The notes below the pieces were generated by a model. The model had not been told where the DNA came from. It searched no databases and saw nothing but the letters and a program-made list of their open reading frames with translations. From Streptomyces sp. Ag109_O5-1 (GTDB lineage Bacteria; Actinomycetota; Actinomycetes; Streptomycetales; Streptomycetaceae), in NCBI RefSeq assembly GCF_003814875.1, contig NZ_RKQF01000001.1, forward strand, positions 4,154,001 through 4,218,000: a stretch of DNA of 64,000 bases, in the 5' to 3' direction. Position numbers and translations under genes: made by a program. Shown piece after piece: positions 1 through 8,515 of the stretch. Position 1 is the stretch's first letter, and the number at the start of each line of letters is the position of its first letter.

Positions 1-18
1 GTGAGAGCTCGCTCTCAC
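1..18. promoter_or_regulatory. Palindromic operator candidate at window edge
   Basis: The first 18 bases form an inverted repeat with 8-bp perfect arms (GTGAGAGC and GCTCTCAC) around a 2-base centre. It lies 35 bp upstream of the cupin gene. Its size and position fit the operator of a TetR- or MarR-type regulator that would be encoded to the left, outside the window. That assignment is inference; only the symmetry is seen. Confidence 0.45.
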
Positions 19-52
19 GAGCGTTGAGCAACAAGGACCGAAGGAGAAAGCG

Positions 53-511
53 ATGAACGACGTCTCCCTGGTAGGCCCGGACGACGGCGAGACCATCCAC
101 CTGGGACCGACACGGATCCGCATCCTCGAAGACGGGAGCACCACCGGACACCGCCTCGGAATCGGCGAGATCACCATCGCCCCGCACACCGAGGGGCCAC
201 CGCAGCACCGGCACGCCCAGCACGACGAGGGCTTCTACGTCGTCTCCGGCACCGTCCACTTCACCATCGGCCAGACCACCCACACCGCCCCGGCCGGCAC
301 CCTCGCGATGATCCCGCCCGGCGCCCCGCACACCTTCGCCAACCTCGGCGACGAACCGGCGGTGATGCTCAACACCTTCACACCGGACCTGTACGTGCAG
401 TACTTCCGCGACCTGCGCGACATGGTCGCCGGCGGCCGCGAGATGACCCCGGAGTCGACGATCGAGGTGATGAGCCGGTACGCCACAGTCCCGGCCACCG
501 ACTTCGCGTAA
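53..511 (+). CDS. Cupin-domain protein
   Basis: This 152-residue protein is a single small beta-barrel cupin. The first cupin motif is visible at residues 52-60 (HRH, then E59) and the second around H93, giving the usual three-His/one-Glu metal site (H52, H54, E59, H93). The start has a good ribosome site (AAGGAG, 39-45). The gene is followed closely by a hydrolase and an MFS exporter on the same strand, so the three probably form one operon. Proteins of this kind act as small dioxygenases, isomerases or binding proteins. The sequence does not fix the substrate; a role in modifying or detoxifying a small molecule exported by the MFS protein is only inference. Confidence 0.85.
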   Translation: MNDVSLVGPDDGETIHLGPTRIRILEDGSTTGHRLGIGEITIAPHTEGPPQHRHAQHDEGFYVVSGTVHFTIGQTTHTAPAGTLAMIPPGAPHTFANLGDEPAVMLNTFTPDLYVQYFRDLRDMVAGGREMTPESTIEVMSRYATVPATDFA

Positions 512-558
512 CGCCCACCCACCCCCCGTACAGAACCGCCTACTCGAGGAGTACCTCC

Positions 559-1380
559 ATGACCGTCACCACCACCCACACCCTCTCCCTCGCCCAGGGC
601 GACGTCGACCTCACCGTCGAAATCCAGGGCAGGTCACAGGGCGAGGGACACCCCTTCCTGCTCCTGCACGGCGGCGGCGGCCCCCAGACGGTCGCCCCCT
701 TCGCCGGGCTCCTCGCCGAGCAGCGGCCTGCCAGCATCATCACCCCGCTCCACCCCGGCTTCGGCGGCACCGTCCGCCCCGCCTGGCTGACGGACGTCCC
801 CGCCCTCGCCCAGCTCTACGCACAACTGCTCGACACCCTCGGCCTGGAGGACGTCACCGTCGTCGGCAACTCGATCGGCGGCTGGATCGCCGCCGAACTG
901 GCCGTACTCGGCAGCGACCGGATCAGCAGCGTCGTCCTCGTCAACGCCGTGGGCATCCAGGTCCCCGGCCACCCCGTCGCGGACACCTTCCCCCTTTCCC
1001 CCGTCGAACTGGCCCAGCTCTCCTTCCACGACCCCTCGAAGTTCCGCTTCGACCCCAGCGCGCTCTCCGACGCCCAGCGCGCGGTCATGGCCGCCAACCG
1101 GGCCGCGCTGGAGGTCTACTCCGGCCCGCACGCCATGGCCGACCCGACCCTGCTCGAGCGTCTGGCCAAGGTCACCCACCCGACGCTTGTCGCCTGGGGC
1201 GAGAGTGACCAGGTCGTCGACGCCGACTACGGCCGGGCCTGGGCGGCCGCCATCCCGGGCGCCCGGTTCGAGCTGCTGCCCGGCACCGGTCACATGCCGC
1301 AGGTCGAGACGCCGGCCGAATTCCTGCCCGTGCTCTGGGACTTCGCGGACGCGCACGCCACCAACCGCCCGACCCGCTGA
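559..1380 (+). CDS. Alpha/beta-fold hydrolase
   Basis: The 273-residue protein has the full alpha/beta hydrolase signature: an HGGG oxyanion segment (residues 37-40), the nucleophile elbow GNSIGG with Ser105, an acidic residue in GESDQVV (about D217) and the catalytic His245 in GTGHMP. Length is normal for the family and no signal peptide is seen, so it should be cytoplasmic. A GAGGAG ribosome site lies 8 bases before the ATG. It sits between the cupin and MFS genes with short gaps, as one transcription unit. The reaction could be hydrolysis of an ester, lactone or C-C bond; the substrate is unknown. Confidence 0.9.
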   Translation: MTVTTTHTLSLAQGDVDLTVEIQGRSQGEGHPFLLLHGGGGPQTVAPFAGLLAEQRPASIITPLHPGFGGTVRPAWLTDVPALAQLYAQLLDTLGLEDVTVVGNSIGGWIAAELAVLGSDRISSVVLVNAVGIQVPGHPVADTFPLSPVELAQLSFHDPSKFRFDPSALSDAQRAVMAANRAALEVYSGPHAMADPTLLERLAKVTHPTLVAWGESDQVVDADYGRAWAAAIPGARFELLPGTGHMPQVETPAEFLPVLWDFADAHATNRPTR

Positions 1381-1393
1381 ACGGGAGCAGGTC

Positions 1394-2830
1394 ATGTCCG
1401 AACCCGGGGGCAGACGGCAGAAGTTGCTCGTCCTGACCATCTGCTGCATGAGCGTCCTGCTGGTCAGCCTCGACGCCACCATCCTCAACGTCGCGCTGCC
1501 CTCGATGCAGGACGACCTCGACTCCCCGGTCTCCGGCCTGCAATGGACCCTCGACGCCTACACCATCGTGCTCGCCTCGTTCCTGACGCTGGCCGGCTCC
1601 ACGGCCGACCGCGTCGGACGGCGGCGCATCTTCCAGCTCGGCCTGGCGTTGTTCACCGCCGGGTCCGCGCTGTGCAGCCTGGCTCCGACACTCGAGTGGC
1701 TGGTGGCCTTCCGGACGGTGCAGGCGCTCGGCGGCTGCATGCTCACCCCGGTCGCGATGGCCATCCTCGCCAACACCTTCACCGAGCCGCGGGAGCGGGC
1801 ACGGGCCATCGGCGTGTGGGGCGGGGTGGTCGGGATCAGCATGGCGGCGGGACCGATCCTCGGCGGCCTCCTGGTCCAGACGGCGGGCTGGCGCTCGGTC
1901 TTCTGGCTGAACATCCCGATCGGCCTGGCGGCCCTCGCGCTCACCGTGCGATACGTCCCCGAGTCCCGCGCCCCCCGGGCCCGCCGGCCCGACCCGGTGG
2001 GACAGCTCCTCGTCATCACCCTGCTCGCCACCCTGACGTACGCCATCATCGAGGCCCCCGACGAGGGCTGGACCTCACCGCCCATCGCGGCCTGCCTGGT
2101 CGCGGCGGCGGGCGCGCTGGCCTGGTTCATCCCGTACGAGAACCGGCGCACCGAACCCCTCATCGACCCGCGTCTCTTCCGCAGCGCACCCTTCAGCGCG
2201 GCCACGGCGACGGCGGTCTTCGCCTTCGCGGCACTGGGCGGTTTCCTGTTCGCCAACACCCTCTATCTGCAGCGGCAGTTGGGCCTCAGCGCGCTGTCCA
2301 CCGGGCTGCACCTGCTCCCGATGGCGGTGCTCTCCCTGATCTGCCCGCCGCTGTCCGGGCGGATCGTGGCCAGCCGAGGCCCGCGCATCCCGCTCCTCCT
2401 CGCGGGCACGGGCATCACGGCGAGCGGGCTGCTGGCCGTCCTGACCACCCGCTCCACCCACCCCTCGTACGCCCTGCTGTCCCTCACCTACGCCCTGTTC
2501 GGGCTCGGCTTCGGCTTCGTCAACGCACCCATCACGAACACAGCCGTCTCCGGCCTGCCGCGCGCCCAGGCCGGGGTGGCCGCAGCGGTCGCCGCGACCA
2601 GCCGCCAGATCGGTTCCTCCCTCGGCATCGCGGTCATCGGCGCCGCGATCGCCGCCGGCGTCCGCCCCGCACCCTGGTGGATCATCACCGGCTGCGGACT
2701 GGCCGTCCTGATCCTGAGCACGTTCACCGTGCACGCTTCCGACATCGCCGGGGACCACGGCTCGTTGCGCGCGCGCAACGGACGATGGATCACTCCAGTA
2801 TCAAGTCGTCGGCCTCGGCGGAACTCTTGA
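1394..2830 (+). CDS. MFS transporter, DHA2 (EmrB/QacA) type
   Basis: From the ATG at 1394 the protein has 478 residues with about 14 hydrophobic segments. It carries the drug:H+ antiporter motifs: LDATILNVALP (26-36) in helix 1 and a motif A-like loop with ADRVGRRR (71-78). It is predicted to export a toxic or secondary-metabolite molecule across the cytoplasmic membrane, and it follows the hydrolase gene by 13 bases. The longer reading frame from 1187 overlaps the hydrolase and is not the real N terminus. The last 16 or so residues (from about 2785) look foreign: this is where a minus-strand remnant frame begins, so the original C terminus was probably replaced by a rearrangement. Confidence 0.88.
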   Translation: MSEPGGRRQKLLVLTICCMSVLLVSLDATILNVALPSMQDDLDSPVSGLQWTLDAYTIVLASFLTLAGSTADRVGRRRIFQLGLALFTAGSALCSLAPTLEWLVAFRTVQALGGCMLTPVAMAILANTFTEPRERARAIGVWGGVVGISMAAGPILGGLLVQTAGWRSVFWLNIPIGLAALALTVRYVPESRAPRARRPDPVGQLLVITLLATLTYAIIEAPDEGWTSPPIAACLVAAAGALAWFIPYENRRTEPLIDPRLFRSAPFSAATATAVFAFAALGGFLFANTLYLQRQLGLSALSTGLHLLPMAVLSLICPPLSGRIVASRGPRIPLLLAGTGITASGLLAVLTTRSTHPSYALLSLTYALFGLGFGFVNAPITNTAVSGLPRAQAGVAAAVAATSRQIGSSLGIAVIGAAIAAGVRPAPWWIITGCGLAVLILSTFTVHASDIAGDHGSLRARNGRWITPVSSRRPRRNS

Positions 2831-2961
2831 CTGGAGCCCTCCGAAGATTCCCAACATCGAAGAAGCGCCAAGAGGCGATCTTGATGTAATTGACGATGTC
2901 CTGGGGAAGTGGAGCGAAGACCCTGTGCGTGGGTTCGTTCGTCCAGGCGATCAATGAGCTC
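2790..2961 (-). pseudogene. Unidentified coding remnant beside IS
   Basis: On the minus strand an open frame of about 57 codons runs from the transposase remnant to a TGA at 2790-2792. It reads like true protein (for example PLPQDIVNYIKIASWRF), has no start codon of its own, and overlaps the odd 3' end of the MFS gene. I do not recognise the family. It may be the tail of the gene interrupted by the neighbouring IS element. Confidence 0.3.
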
Positions 2962-2963
2962 TT

Positions 2964-3762
2964 TCAGCGGTGCCGCTCCAGGGTGAGGACGGCCTTGGCG
3001 ATTGACGTCATGCGGTTGGGGCTGCATCGGGCTCTGCGGAAGATTCGCCAGGATTCAAGGCAGGCGATTCCGCGTTCGACGGGTGCGCGGGCCGCGGACA
3101 AGGCCCGGTTGGCCGTCTGCTCGGTCGGGGTGAGTTCGCCCTGGGGCGGCCGGCGTTTGGGAGTGGTGACCCACTCGCCCGCGCCGATGTAGGCCATGTC
3201 GGCGAGGATGGGGACGCCCTGGCGCTCGCAGATCCTGATGATCTTGTGGGTGCGGGCGGCGGTCAGGTCGTGCGTTCGGCCGGGCAGGGCGGGTGAGAGC
3301 CACAGCGTACGCCGGCCGGATCCATGATGACCTGCACGTTCACGCCGGCCGTTTGTGCTTCGTCGAGTAGTCCGCGCGCCCGTCGCCGACCCGGTCGCAC
3401 TCGGCGAGTGTGCCGTCCACGAGAACATAGTCGGGGTCTGTCTCGCGCAGGACCTTCAGCAGGCCCGGCGCCTTGTCGGCCAGGTGCTCGACGACGGTGT
3501 TGACGTATGCGTGGGCGGTGCCGACGGAGATACGGAAACCGGCGGCGAGTTGAGCCAGGGGGTCGTGTCGGCGCAGGTACGCGAGAGCGATCACCGCACG
3601 CTCGGACGGCCGGAGTTTGCAGCGTCGGTCACCCTCACGGGTGACGATCAGCATCGTCACCCACTCCACCAGTGCGTGCGGCAGGTCGAGTACGGCAGGA
3701 TACGGGACCAACAGGGCTCCTGAGCTGGAGAGTTGAGACCTAGACACCTCTCTCAACGGCAC
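2964..3762 (-). pseudogene. IS5-type transposase, frameshifted
   Basis: Two minus-strand frames together give a DDE transposase of the IS5/Tnp_4 kind common in Streptomyces. The upstream part (3340-3762) has the N-terminal helix-turn-helix region (LAQLAAGFRISVGTAHAYV) and ends in VDGTLAECDRV and YSTKHKR. The downstream part (2964-3428) has SPALPGRTHDLTAAR, ILADMAYIGAG and a C-terminal W-R-x-x-R-x-x-R-C region. Between them the conserved stretch NVQVIMDPAG lies in the third frame, so at least two frame changes separate the parts and no intact enzyme can be made. A hairpin-forming region at 3713-3771 precedes the start. I could not define the terminal inverted repeats or target duplication. Confidence 0.75.
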
Positions 3763-4392
3763 GGGAGCCCTGTCCGTTGCCTACGGTCCCGCCGTCACCC
3801 TTCCGGGGGCCACCCTGAAAACCCTCAATGGCAGGGTCGTTGCCGGCGCGAAGGGCTGCTGGTGTCCCCGTCGACAGTCTGGCAATCAGGGTGTGGGAGG
3901 TGGTGGTTGTCGCCATGAGGGCGGCAGAGAAGTCGCCGGCTGCTTCGGTGACGATGTCTCCGGCGGTCGGCAGGCTCGCGATCCTGCGGCCGTGGGAACG
4001 TCCCAGAGGCTGTCGGCCTGGCTGCCCTCGATGATCAGGTGGTTGCCGTCTTTACTGAACCAGGCCGGTTCGATGTTGGCCTTGCCCTCACCGACGAGGA
4101 GGTTCACGCGGGTGCGTTTGACGGCGTCCTATATTTCGACAGCATGGGAACAAAGGGACGGAATGGCGACTTGTGCGGTGCTTCCTGGGCGGCACACCGC
4201 TGCCGTGACGATGGATCCCTGGGTGTAGTCACGGGCGGGGGCGGCGCTGAAAGCCAGGGGCGAGCCGACGAGGCTTGCCTTCTTTGTGTTCCACACGGTG
4301 ATGGTGTCGGCATTCAGTACGGCGACCGTCCGGTTGGAGCAGAAGCTGACGCTGCGCAGCGCGGCAGCTGCCGGGCGAGCGGGGCCGAACAC
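3745..4392 (-). pseudogene. WD40-type beta-propeller gene, broken
   Basis: Minus-strand frames encode typical WD-repeat strands: VSFCSNRTVAVLNADTITVW near 4300-4370 and WFSKDGNHLIIEG followed by LWDVPT near 4000-4090. A TAG at 4129-4131 interrupts the frame. After LWDVPT (about 4005) the frame shifts, and the sequence continues sensibly as GRRIASLPTAGDIVTEAAGD down to about 3790, where it meets the IS end. This is the C-terminal part of a propeller protein, such as those fused to kinases or NACHT-like ATPases in Streptomyces. The N-terminal part is absent, so the original function is unknown. Confidence 0.55.
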
Positions 4393-4467
4393 TCCTTCCC
4401 ACCGGCAGGGCGACCGCCCGGAGGCGGCGCGCCGGTGCTCGCGTTCATCGCCAACCAGTCAGCGGCG

Positions 4468-4954
4468 CTACGACTCGGGCCAGGTGACTGCTTGAGTGAA
4501 TCCCGCGCTCAAACCGCCAGACCGGAAGGCATGCAGGCTGGTTCCCGCACAGTTGCGCGCCATGGAGAAGGCCCTCTTACGCGTGAGCTGCACTGGGCCT
4601 TCGAAGAACAACGGCCCGCTCGCCAGATCACCGATCAACCGGCCCAGCAGCGAGGCCGTCAGCTCACTCACCGGGACCCACCGGCGTGTCCGGTCTCACT
4701 GGCTCCCGCACTCGCACCCGCCGGCCGGGGAGGTCCACGTCCTCGACGTCCGCCCGCAGCCAATCCGCCACCCGCGCCTCGCCGTCCCACAGCGCCGACC
4801 ACAGCGCACGGTGAACCAACGAGATCCCCTCGTCGGCAACCAGTTCGTCGAGCCGCTCCCGGGTCACCTTCTCAACTTCCGCCACACGCCTATGTCTTGC
4901 CACTGCCGAGATCCCCTGTTCCCATTCCCCCAACCACGGTGCCGAACTCGTCAC
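4468..4954 (-). pseudogene. Second tyrosine recombinase, decayed
   Basis: A GTG at 4954 overlaps the stop of the upstream integrase (GTGA), suggesting former translational coupling. The 96-residue frame to 4664 includes LVDEGISLVHRALWSAL-like helices and ADVEDVDLPGRRVRVR, the segment around the first catalytic Arg in tyrosine recombinases, although that Arg context is poor. A second GTGA-type overlap at 4671 opens another frame containing RLIGDLASGPLFF, which matches the next conserved strand of the same enzymes. The HxxR box and the tyrosine are missing. The gene is therefore a frameshifted, truncated partner recombinase, as found in actinobacterial tandem-recombinase elements. Confidence 0.5.
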
Positions 4955-6021
4955 GCCACATCCGGTTCGGGCGGCCGGTCGTAGGCGCTCAGCAGGCCCT
5001 CGATGCGCTGGTTGTTGATCGACTGCCGGTCGTACAGGCACTTCGCGTACCGGGACAGCAATACCTCGACACTGGTGCCCGCCCGCTGGGCGACCTCGGC
5101 CGGGTCCGCCCCCGCGCACAGCCAAGCAGACAGGGCCGAGTGCCGCAGGTCGTACGGGCGTTTCGCGAGCGGCGTGCTGGTGATGGCGGGCGGCAGACCG
5201 AGGCCGCGGGCTTCGTTCCAGACCCGGTGGTAGGTGGTGTAGGTGAGGACGCGGCCGCGTTCGCTGAAGAAGAGCCGGCCGTCGTCGGCGGTCCCGAAGG
5301 TGTCGACGTGCTCGCGCCACAGGGCCACCAGGTACGGCGGAAGCGGCACCACCCTGATATCGCCCGGCGGTCGGTTCTTCAGCCCGCGATCGTCGTGGAA
5401 CTCGCCGGAGTCGGTCCACCGTTTACCCGCCTGCGGCCGGGTGCGGTGCACGATCAGCCGACCCCAGCCGGCGCCGGGCAGCCGACAGTCCGGCAGCGCC
5501 GCCGCGACCGCCTCCTCCGGACGCAGGCCCGGGTAGTACATGCCGGCGAAGAGCCCGACCAGCCGACGGCCACGAGCCCGCCGGTAGCCGCCCACGTAGG
5601 AGACAGCGGTCAGCAAATCCCGCGCCTGGTACGGGTTGGCCACCACCCGAGGATCCACCGCAACCGCCGGCTTGGGCACCCGCCACCGGATCTTCGCCAG
5701 CGGATGACTGCCCAACTCGCCCCGCTCCACGGCGTAGTGGAGGGCGTGCACCAGCACTTTGCGCTTGCGGCGCATCGTCTCCACCGCCGCTTCACCCCCG
5801 TCCAGCTTGCGCCGCAGCGACTCCAGCACGTCACGCGCCAGAACCGGATCATGCAGATCCACCAGCGGACGGGACGCCTTCGCCACCCACTGCAGCACCA
5901 GCCGGTCCTGCGCTGGCATCTCCCCCTGTCCCGGCCGGAGCGTGACGAACGCCCAGTGCCGCAGGGCACGGCGCAGCAGCTGCCCGCTCGGCCGACCCGG
6001 AAGGTCCCCCAGCATCGCCAT
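4951..6021 (-). CDS. Tyrosine recombinase / integrase
   Basis: The 356-residue frame has the C-terminal catalytic domain of actinobacterial phage-type integrases: Arg167 in PGLRPEEA, the YDLRH box (290-294, Tyr replacing the usual first His, as in many actinobacterial relatives) and the nucleophile Tyr325 in LLSRYAKCL. It would cut and rejoin att sites to integrate or excise an element. The homologous-looking frame continues upstream of the ATG at 6021 to about 6110 (QLSWYAFAAQYA, AKTRDEVSDALTAV) but ends at a stop with no usable start. The N terminus may therefore have been lost by a frameshift from the small frame just upstream. Activity is uncertain. Confidence 0.75.
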   Translation of the reverse strand: MAMLGDLPGRPSGQLLRRALRHWAFVTLRPGQGEMPAQDRLVLQWVAKASRPLVDLHDPVLARDVLESLRRKLDGGEAAVETMRRKRKVLVHALHYAVERGELGSHPLAKIRWRVPKPAVAVDPRVVANPYQARDLLTAVSYVGGYRRARGRRLVGLFAGMYYPGLRPEEAVAAALPDCRLPGAGWGRLIVHRTRPQAGKRWTDSGEFHDDRGLKNRPPGDIRVVPLPPYLVALWREHVDTFGTADDGRLFFSERGRVLTYTTYHRVWNEARGLGLPPAITSTPLAKRPYDLRHSALSAWLCAGADPAEVAQRAGTSVEVLLSRYAKCLYDRQSINNQRIEGLLSAYDRPPEPDVA

Positions 6022-6119
6022 CGTGACGGCCGTCAGCGCATCGCTGACCTCGTCCCGGGTCTTCGCCGCCCGGCCTGGGCAGTGAGCTCGCGCGTACTGG
6101 GCCGCGAAGGCGTACCAGC

Positions 6120-6326
6120 TCAGTTGCGACGGCCCCCGTGGCCGGAGCTGCTCACCTCAGCCAGTCCCACCCGAATGGCCCGCACCAGCTCCGCACCGAA
6201 CTCTCCCGCCAAGCCCGCGACCACGCTGCCGCCGTCCGGACGTCCACCACCATGCTGCCGCGCCAGGGATCCGTCCGCAGGCTGCTCGGGCTCAGGTGCG
6301 GCGCCGTGCTGTCCGTTCAGGTCCAT
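6120..6326 (-). CDS. Small protein upstream of integrase
   Basis: This 68-residue frame starts at the ATG at 6326 (MDLNGQHGAA) and ends in a helical stretch (GEFGAELVRAIRVGLAEV). No domain is recognised. It ends where the integrase-like reading begins in another frame, so it is either a small accessory protein of the element or the original N-terminal end of the integrase separated by a frameshift. The next 300 bases (6327-6626) hold nothing I can support. Confidence 0.35.
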   Translation of the reverse strand: MDLNGQHGAAPEPEQPADGSLARQHGGGRPDGGSVVAGLAGEFGAELVRAIRVGLAEVSSSGHGGRRN

Positions 6327-6639
6327 ACCCGCCTCCTTCTGATCGGCGGGAGCATGGCTGCCCGGCACATCCACTCCAATATCCCCCTGCAAGAGGGCAC
6401 CCGGGCAGCGTCCGGTTGACGAGCGCGGATTGTCGGACGTTCTGTCCCACTTCCGGCACCACTGGTCATAACCGGTCCCGGCGTGGCCAGTGTTCTGTGT
6501 GCCCGCACAGGTCTTCACGAACCGCTTTCCCGAGGCGGTGGACTCCCGGCCCGGGGTACCGCAGGAACGCTGCCACTGTTTCAGCCGGTCCGGGTGAGTT
6601 CGCGCGGCGCAGCGACGTCCTTCCACGGCCGAATCCAGG

Positions 6640-6890
6640 ACACCAGCGCCCCGGGCTGGCTCGCGCTGCTGGAACTGATCGAAGTAGCGGTGGCCGACGG
6701 GCGGGAGGAGTTCCGCCCGCTGCCGGAGCTGAGTCCTGAGGAGCGGCGGCAGATCGTGACACTGCCGACGTCGATCGGGCGGCTGACGGCGGTACGGACC
6801 TTGTGCTGTACGGAAGCAACCTGGTGCGGATACCTCAGGAGATCGGCGACATGACGAGCCTTGAGGAGTTCAGCCCCTGCACGTCGCGAC
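6640..6890 (+). pseudogene. Leucine-rich-repeat protein fragment
   Basis: The plus strand encodes PGWLALLELIEVAVADG and LPTSIGRLTAVRT in one frame. After a frame change near 6800 it continues as LVLYGSNLVRIPQEIGDMT in another. Together these are two leucine-rich repeats (consensus LPxxIGxLxxL) of a small Streptomyces LRR family. The family normally continues with more repeats, but here the reading passes directly into an unrelated secreted-protein domain. It is a broken gene remnant. Confidence 0.6.
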
Positions 6891-7303
6891 GGCTGCACCG
6901 GATCTCACAGAGAGCCGACGCGACCACGCGAGCCCTTGTGCAGGCCGACCCCCAAGCTGCGGTCGCGGCGGCTACCGTCTGCGGGTCCGGATACACGCTG
7001 TTCCGAGCCGAGCCGCTTCCTGATGGTGTGGACCCCAGCCAGCGGCTGGCCACGCTGTACTCCTATGTGGACGCTGGCAAGGGGTGCGCGATCCTCGACA
7101 ACAATGTTGGGAAGTCGCAGTACATGTACCTGCACGTGTGCAAGGTGGACGGGACCGGTTGCGACACAGACTCCGGGAACTTCAGCGAGTACGCCGGCCC
7201 CGTCAACGTCTCCAGTTCCGTCTGCGTGCCCGTGACAGCGAAAATGGGCCAGAGCTCCAGCAGCTTGTACATCAACTTCTCGTCCGAGTATATGTGTGAC
7301 TGA
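6803..7303 (+). CDS. LRR-tail/SapA-like domain chimera
   Basis: This 166-residue frame opens at a GTG inside the LRR remnant and from about residue 40 encodes a domain resembling spore-associated protein A: CGSGYTLFRAEP, a conserved GKGCAILDNN turn, NFSEYAGPVNV and paired cysteines near the end (CVPV, EYMCD). SapA-type proteins are small, disulphide-containing and exported. Here the expected signal peptide is missing because the upstream half is LRR sequence. The product, if made, would stay in the cytoplasm and is probably non-functional. The gene overlaps the following lipoprotein start by 8 bases. Confidence 0.45.
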   Translation: MLYGSNLVRIPQEIGDMTSLEEFSPCTSRRLHRISQRADATTRALVQADPQAAVAAATVCGSGYTLFRAEPLPDGVDPSQRLATLYSYVDAGKGCAILDNNVGKSQYMYLHVCKVDGTGCDTDSGNFSEYAGPVNVSSSVCVPVTAKMGQSSSSLYINFSSEYMCD

Positions 7304-7907
7304 CCACCTGCCCGGCAAGAACCGGGTCTCCGCGCAATTCCTGTTAATTGCCTTGGCAGCGGCACCACTTGCTCTGACCGCCTGCGGCACCCAGACGAGC
7401 CAGCAGCCCGACGCCTCCTCCTCGCTGCGATCTTCGGTAGCCGCCGGGGCGGCACCCAAGCCGTCGGACACGGCCGACAGCCTCAGCAGGGCAGCACAGA
7501 AGGCAGCTGCCCAGCGCGCGGCCGCCGCTCCCAGCGGAGATCCCGTCAGCCCGAGGAACGTCGCTGTCCCGAGCCCCGGTGACTACGGGTTCGGCAAGGC
7601 CGCGGCCACGGCAGCGGGTGGCGAGGTCATCGCGTACACACCGCGCCTGGAGTCGGGACGGGTCTTCGTACCGCTGACCATTCAGAACACCGGTGACAAA
7701 CGGATGACTTACACAGTCACCGTGACAGTCTTGGGCGGCCGACGGATATCTCCCTTCTCTGTGACCGAGAAAGCCGACGGTGTTTGGCCGGGACTCACGT
7801 GGCCGACCAAGACGGACATCACGGCCTCCGGTGTCAAGGAGGCGGCGGAGGGTTCGAAGATCAGCTTGAAGGTCGTCAAGTACGACCCTTTCGGCAACGC
7901 CCAATGA
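7296..7907 (+). CDS. Putative lipoprotein
   Basis: The 203-residue protein starts with a lipoprotein signal: a hydrophobic run, then the lipobox ALTAC with Cys30 as the lipidation site. An Ala/Ser/Gln-rich linker (about 31-95) leads to a beta-rich domain (VFVPLTIQNTGDKRMTYTVTVTVLG), typical of small surface lipoproteins with an immunoglobulin-like fold. It would be anchored on the outside of the membrane. Its start overlaps the SapA-like frame by 8 bases. A related beta domain follows at 7990, suggesting local duplication. Function is unknown. Confidence 0.7.
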   Translation: MTDHLPGKNRVSAQFLLIALAAAPLALTACGTQTSQQPDASSSLRSSVAAGAAPKPSDTADSLSRAAQKAAAQRAAAAPSGDPVSPRNVAVPSPGDYGFGKAAATAAGGEVIAYTPRLESGRVFVPLTIQNTGDKRMTYTVTVTVLGGRRISPFSVTEKADGVWPGLTWPTKTDITASGVKEAAEGSKISLKVVKYDPFGNAQ

Positions 7908-7989
7908 CCTGTCAAGTGCGCCCCGCACCTCGTGCGGGCTGCCACCGGCATTCCACCCTTTTGGAGTTCCACGCCCGGTAACGCAATCC

Positions 7990-8265
7990 GTGCAGCCGAG
8001 TGCCTCCTTGCCCTCGGCTGCACCCAGTGAACCATCTCACGCGTCGGAGCCGACAGCCTCGTTCTCGCAGAACGGCGAGACCAAGATCCTGTCCTACGGC
8101 AGCGCAGAAGTGGACGCCACAGCCGACGACCGCGTGTTCACTACCGTCACGGTTCACAACAACACCGACGAGCCCGCCCATTACGACATCGATGTCAGCG
8201 TCGCCAACGATATCCACTGGGGCGCCTCAAACAGGTTTCGCATCGAAGGCGTTCCCGCCCCGACG
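7990..8265 (+). pseudogene. Second lipoprotein-type beta domain
   Basis: From the GTG at 7990 the plus strand encodes a Ser/Pro-rich stretch and then NGETKILSYGS, VFTTVTVHNNTDEPAHYDIDVSV and NRFRIEGVPA, similar in layout to the domain of the preceding lipoprotein. No signal peptide or ribosome site is seen, and past about 8265 the frame degenerates into low-complexity sequence that overlaps the next gene. I treat it as a truncated duplicate. Nothing convincing is seen in 8266-8515. Confidence 0.45.
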
Positions 8266-8515
8266 TCAAGAGCCAGGCAGCCCGATAGGCGACCAGCCCT
8301 CGGACCCAGTCCGCAGCAACCAAAGATCTACATCGATGCACGCGGAAGGTATGGGCGAGGTTTCGTCAAGTCCGGATGCGAACAGCAGGGTCGCTTGGCT
8401 CGCACGCCGGACAGACGGCAGCGGACGCAAGGCGCCGTGGCTACTGGCCCTTCCGCCGAAGCCAACAACTGCATTAGCAGGCTGACCACTTACTGGAAGG
8501 ACAAGCCAGCAGATC

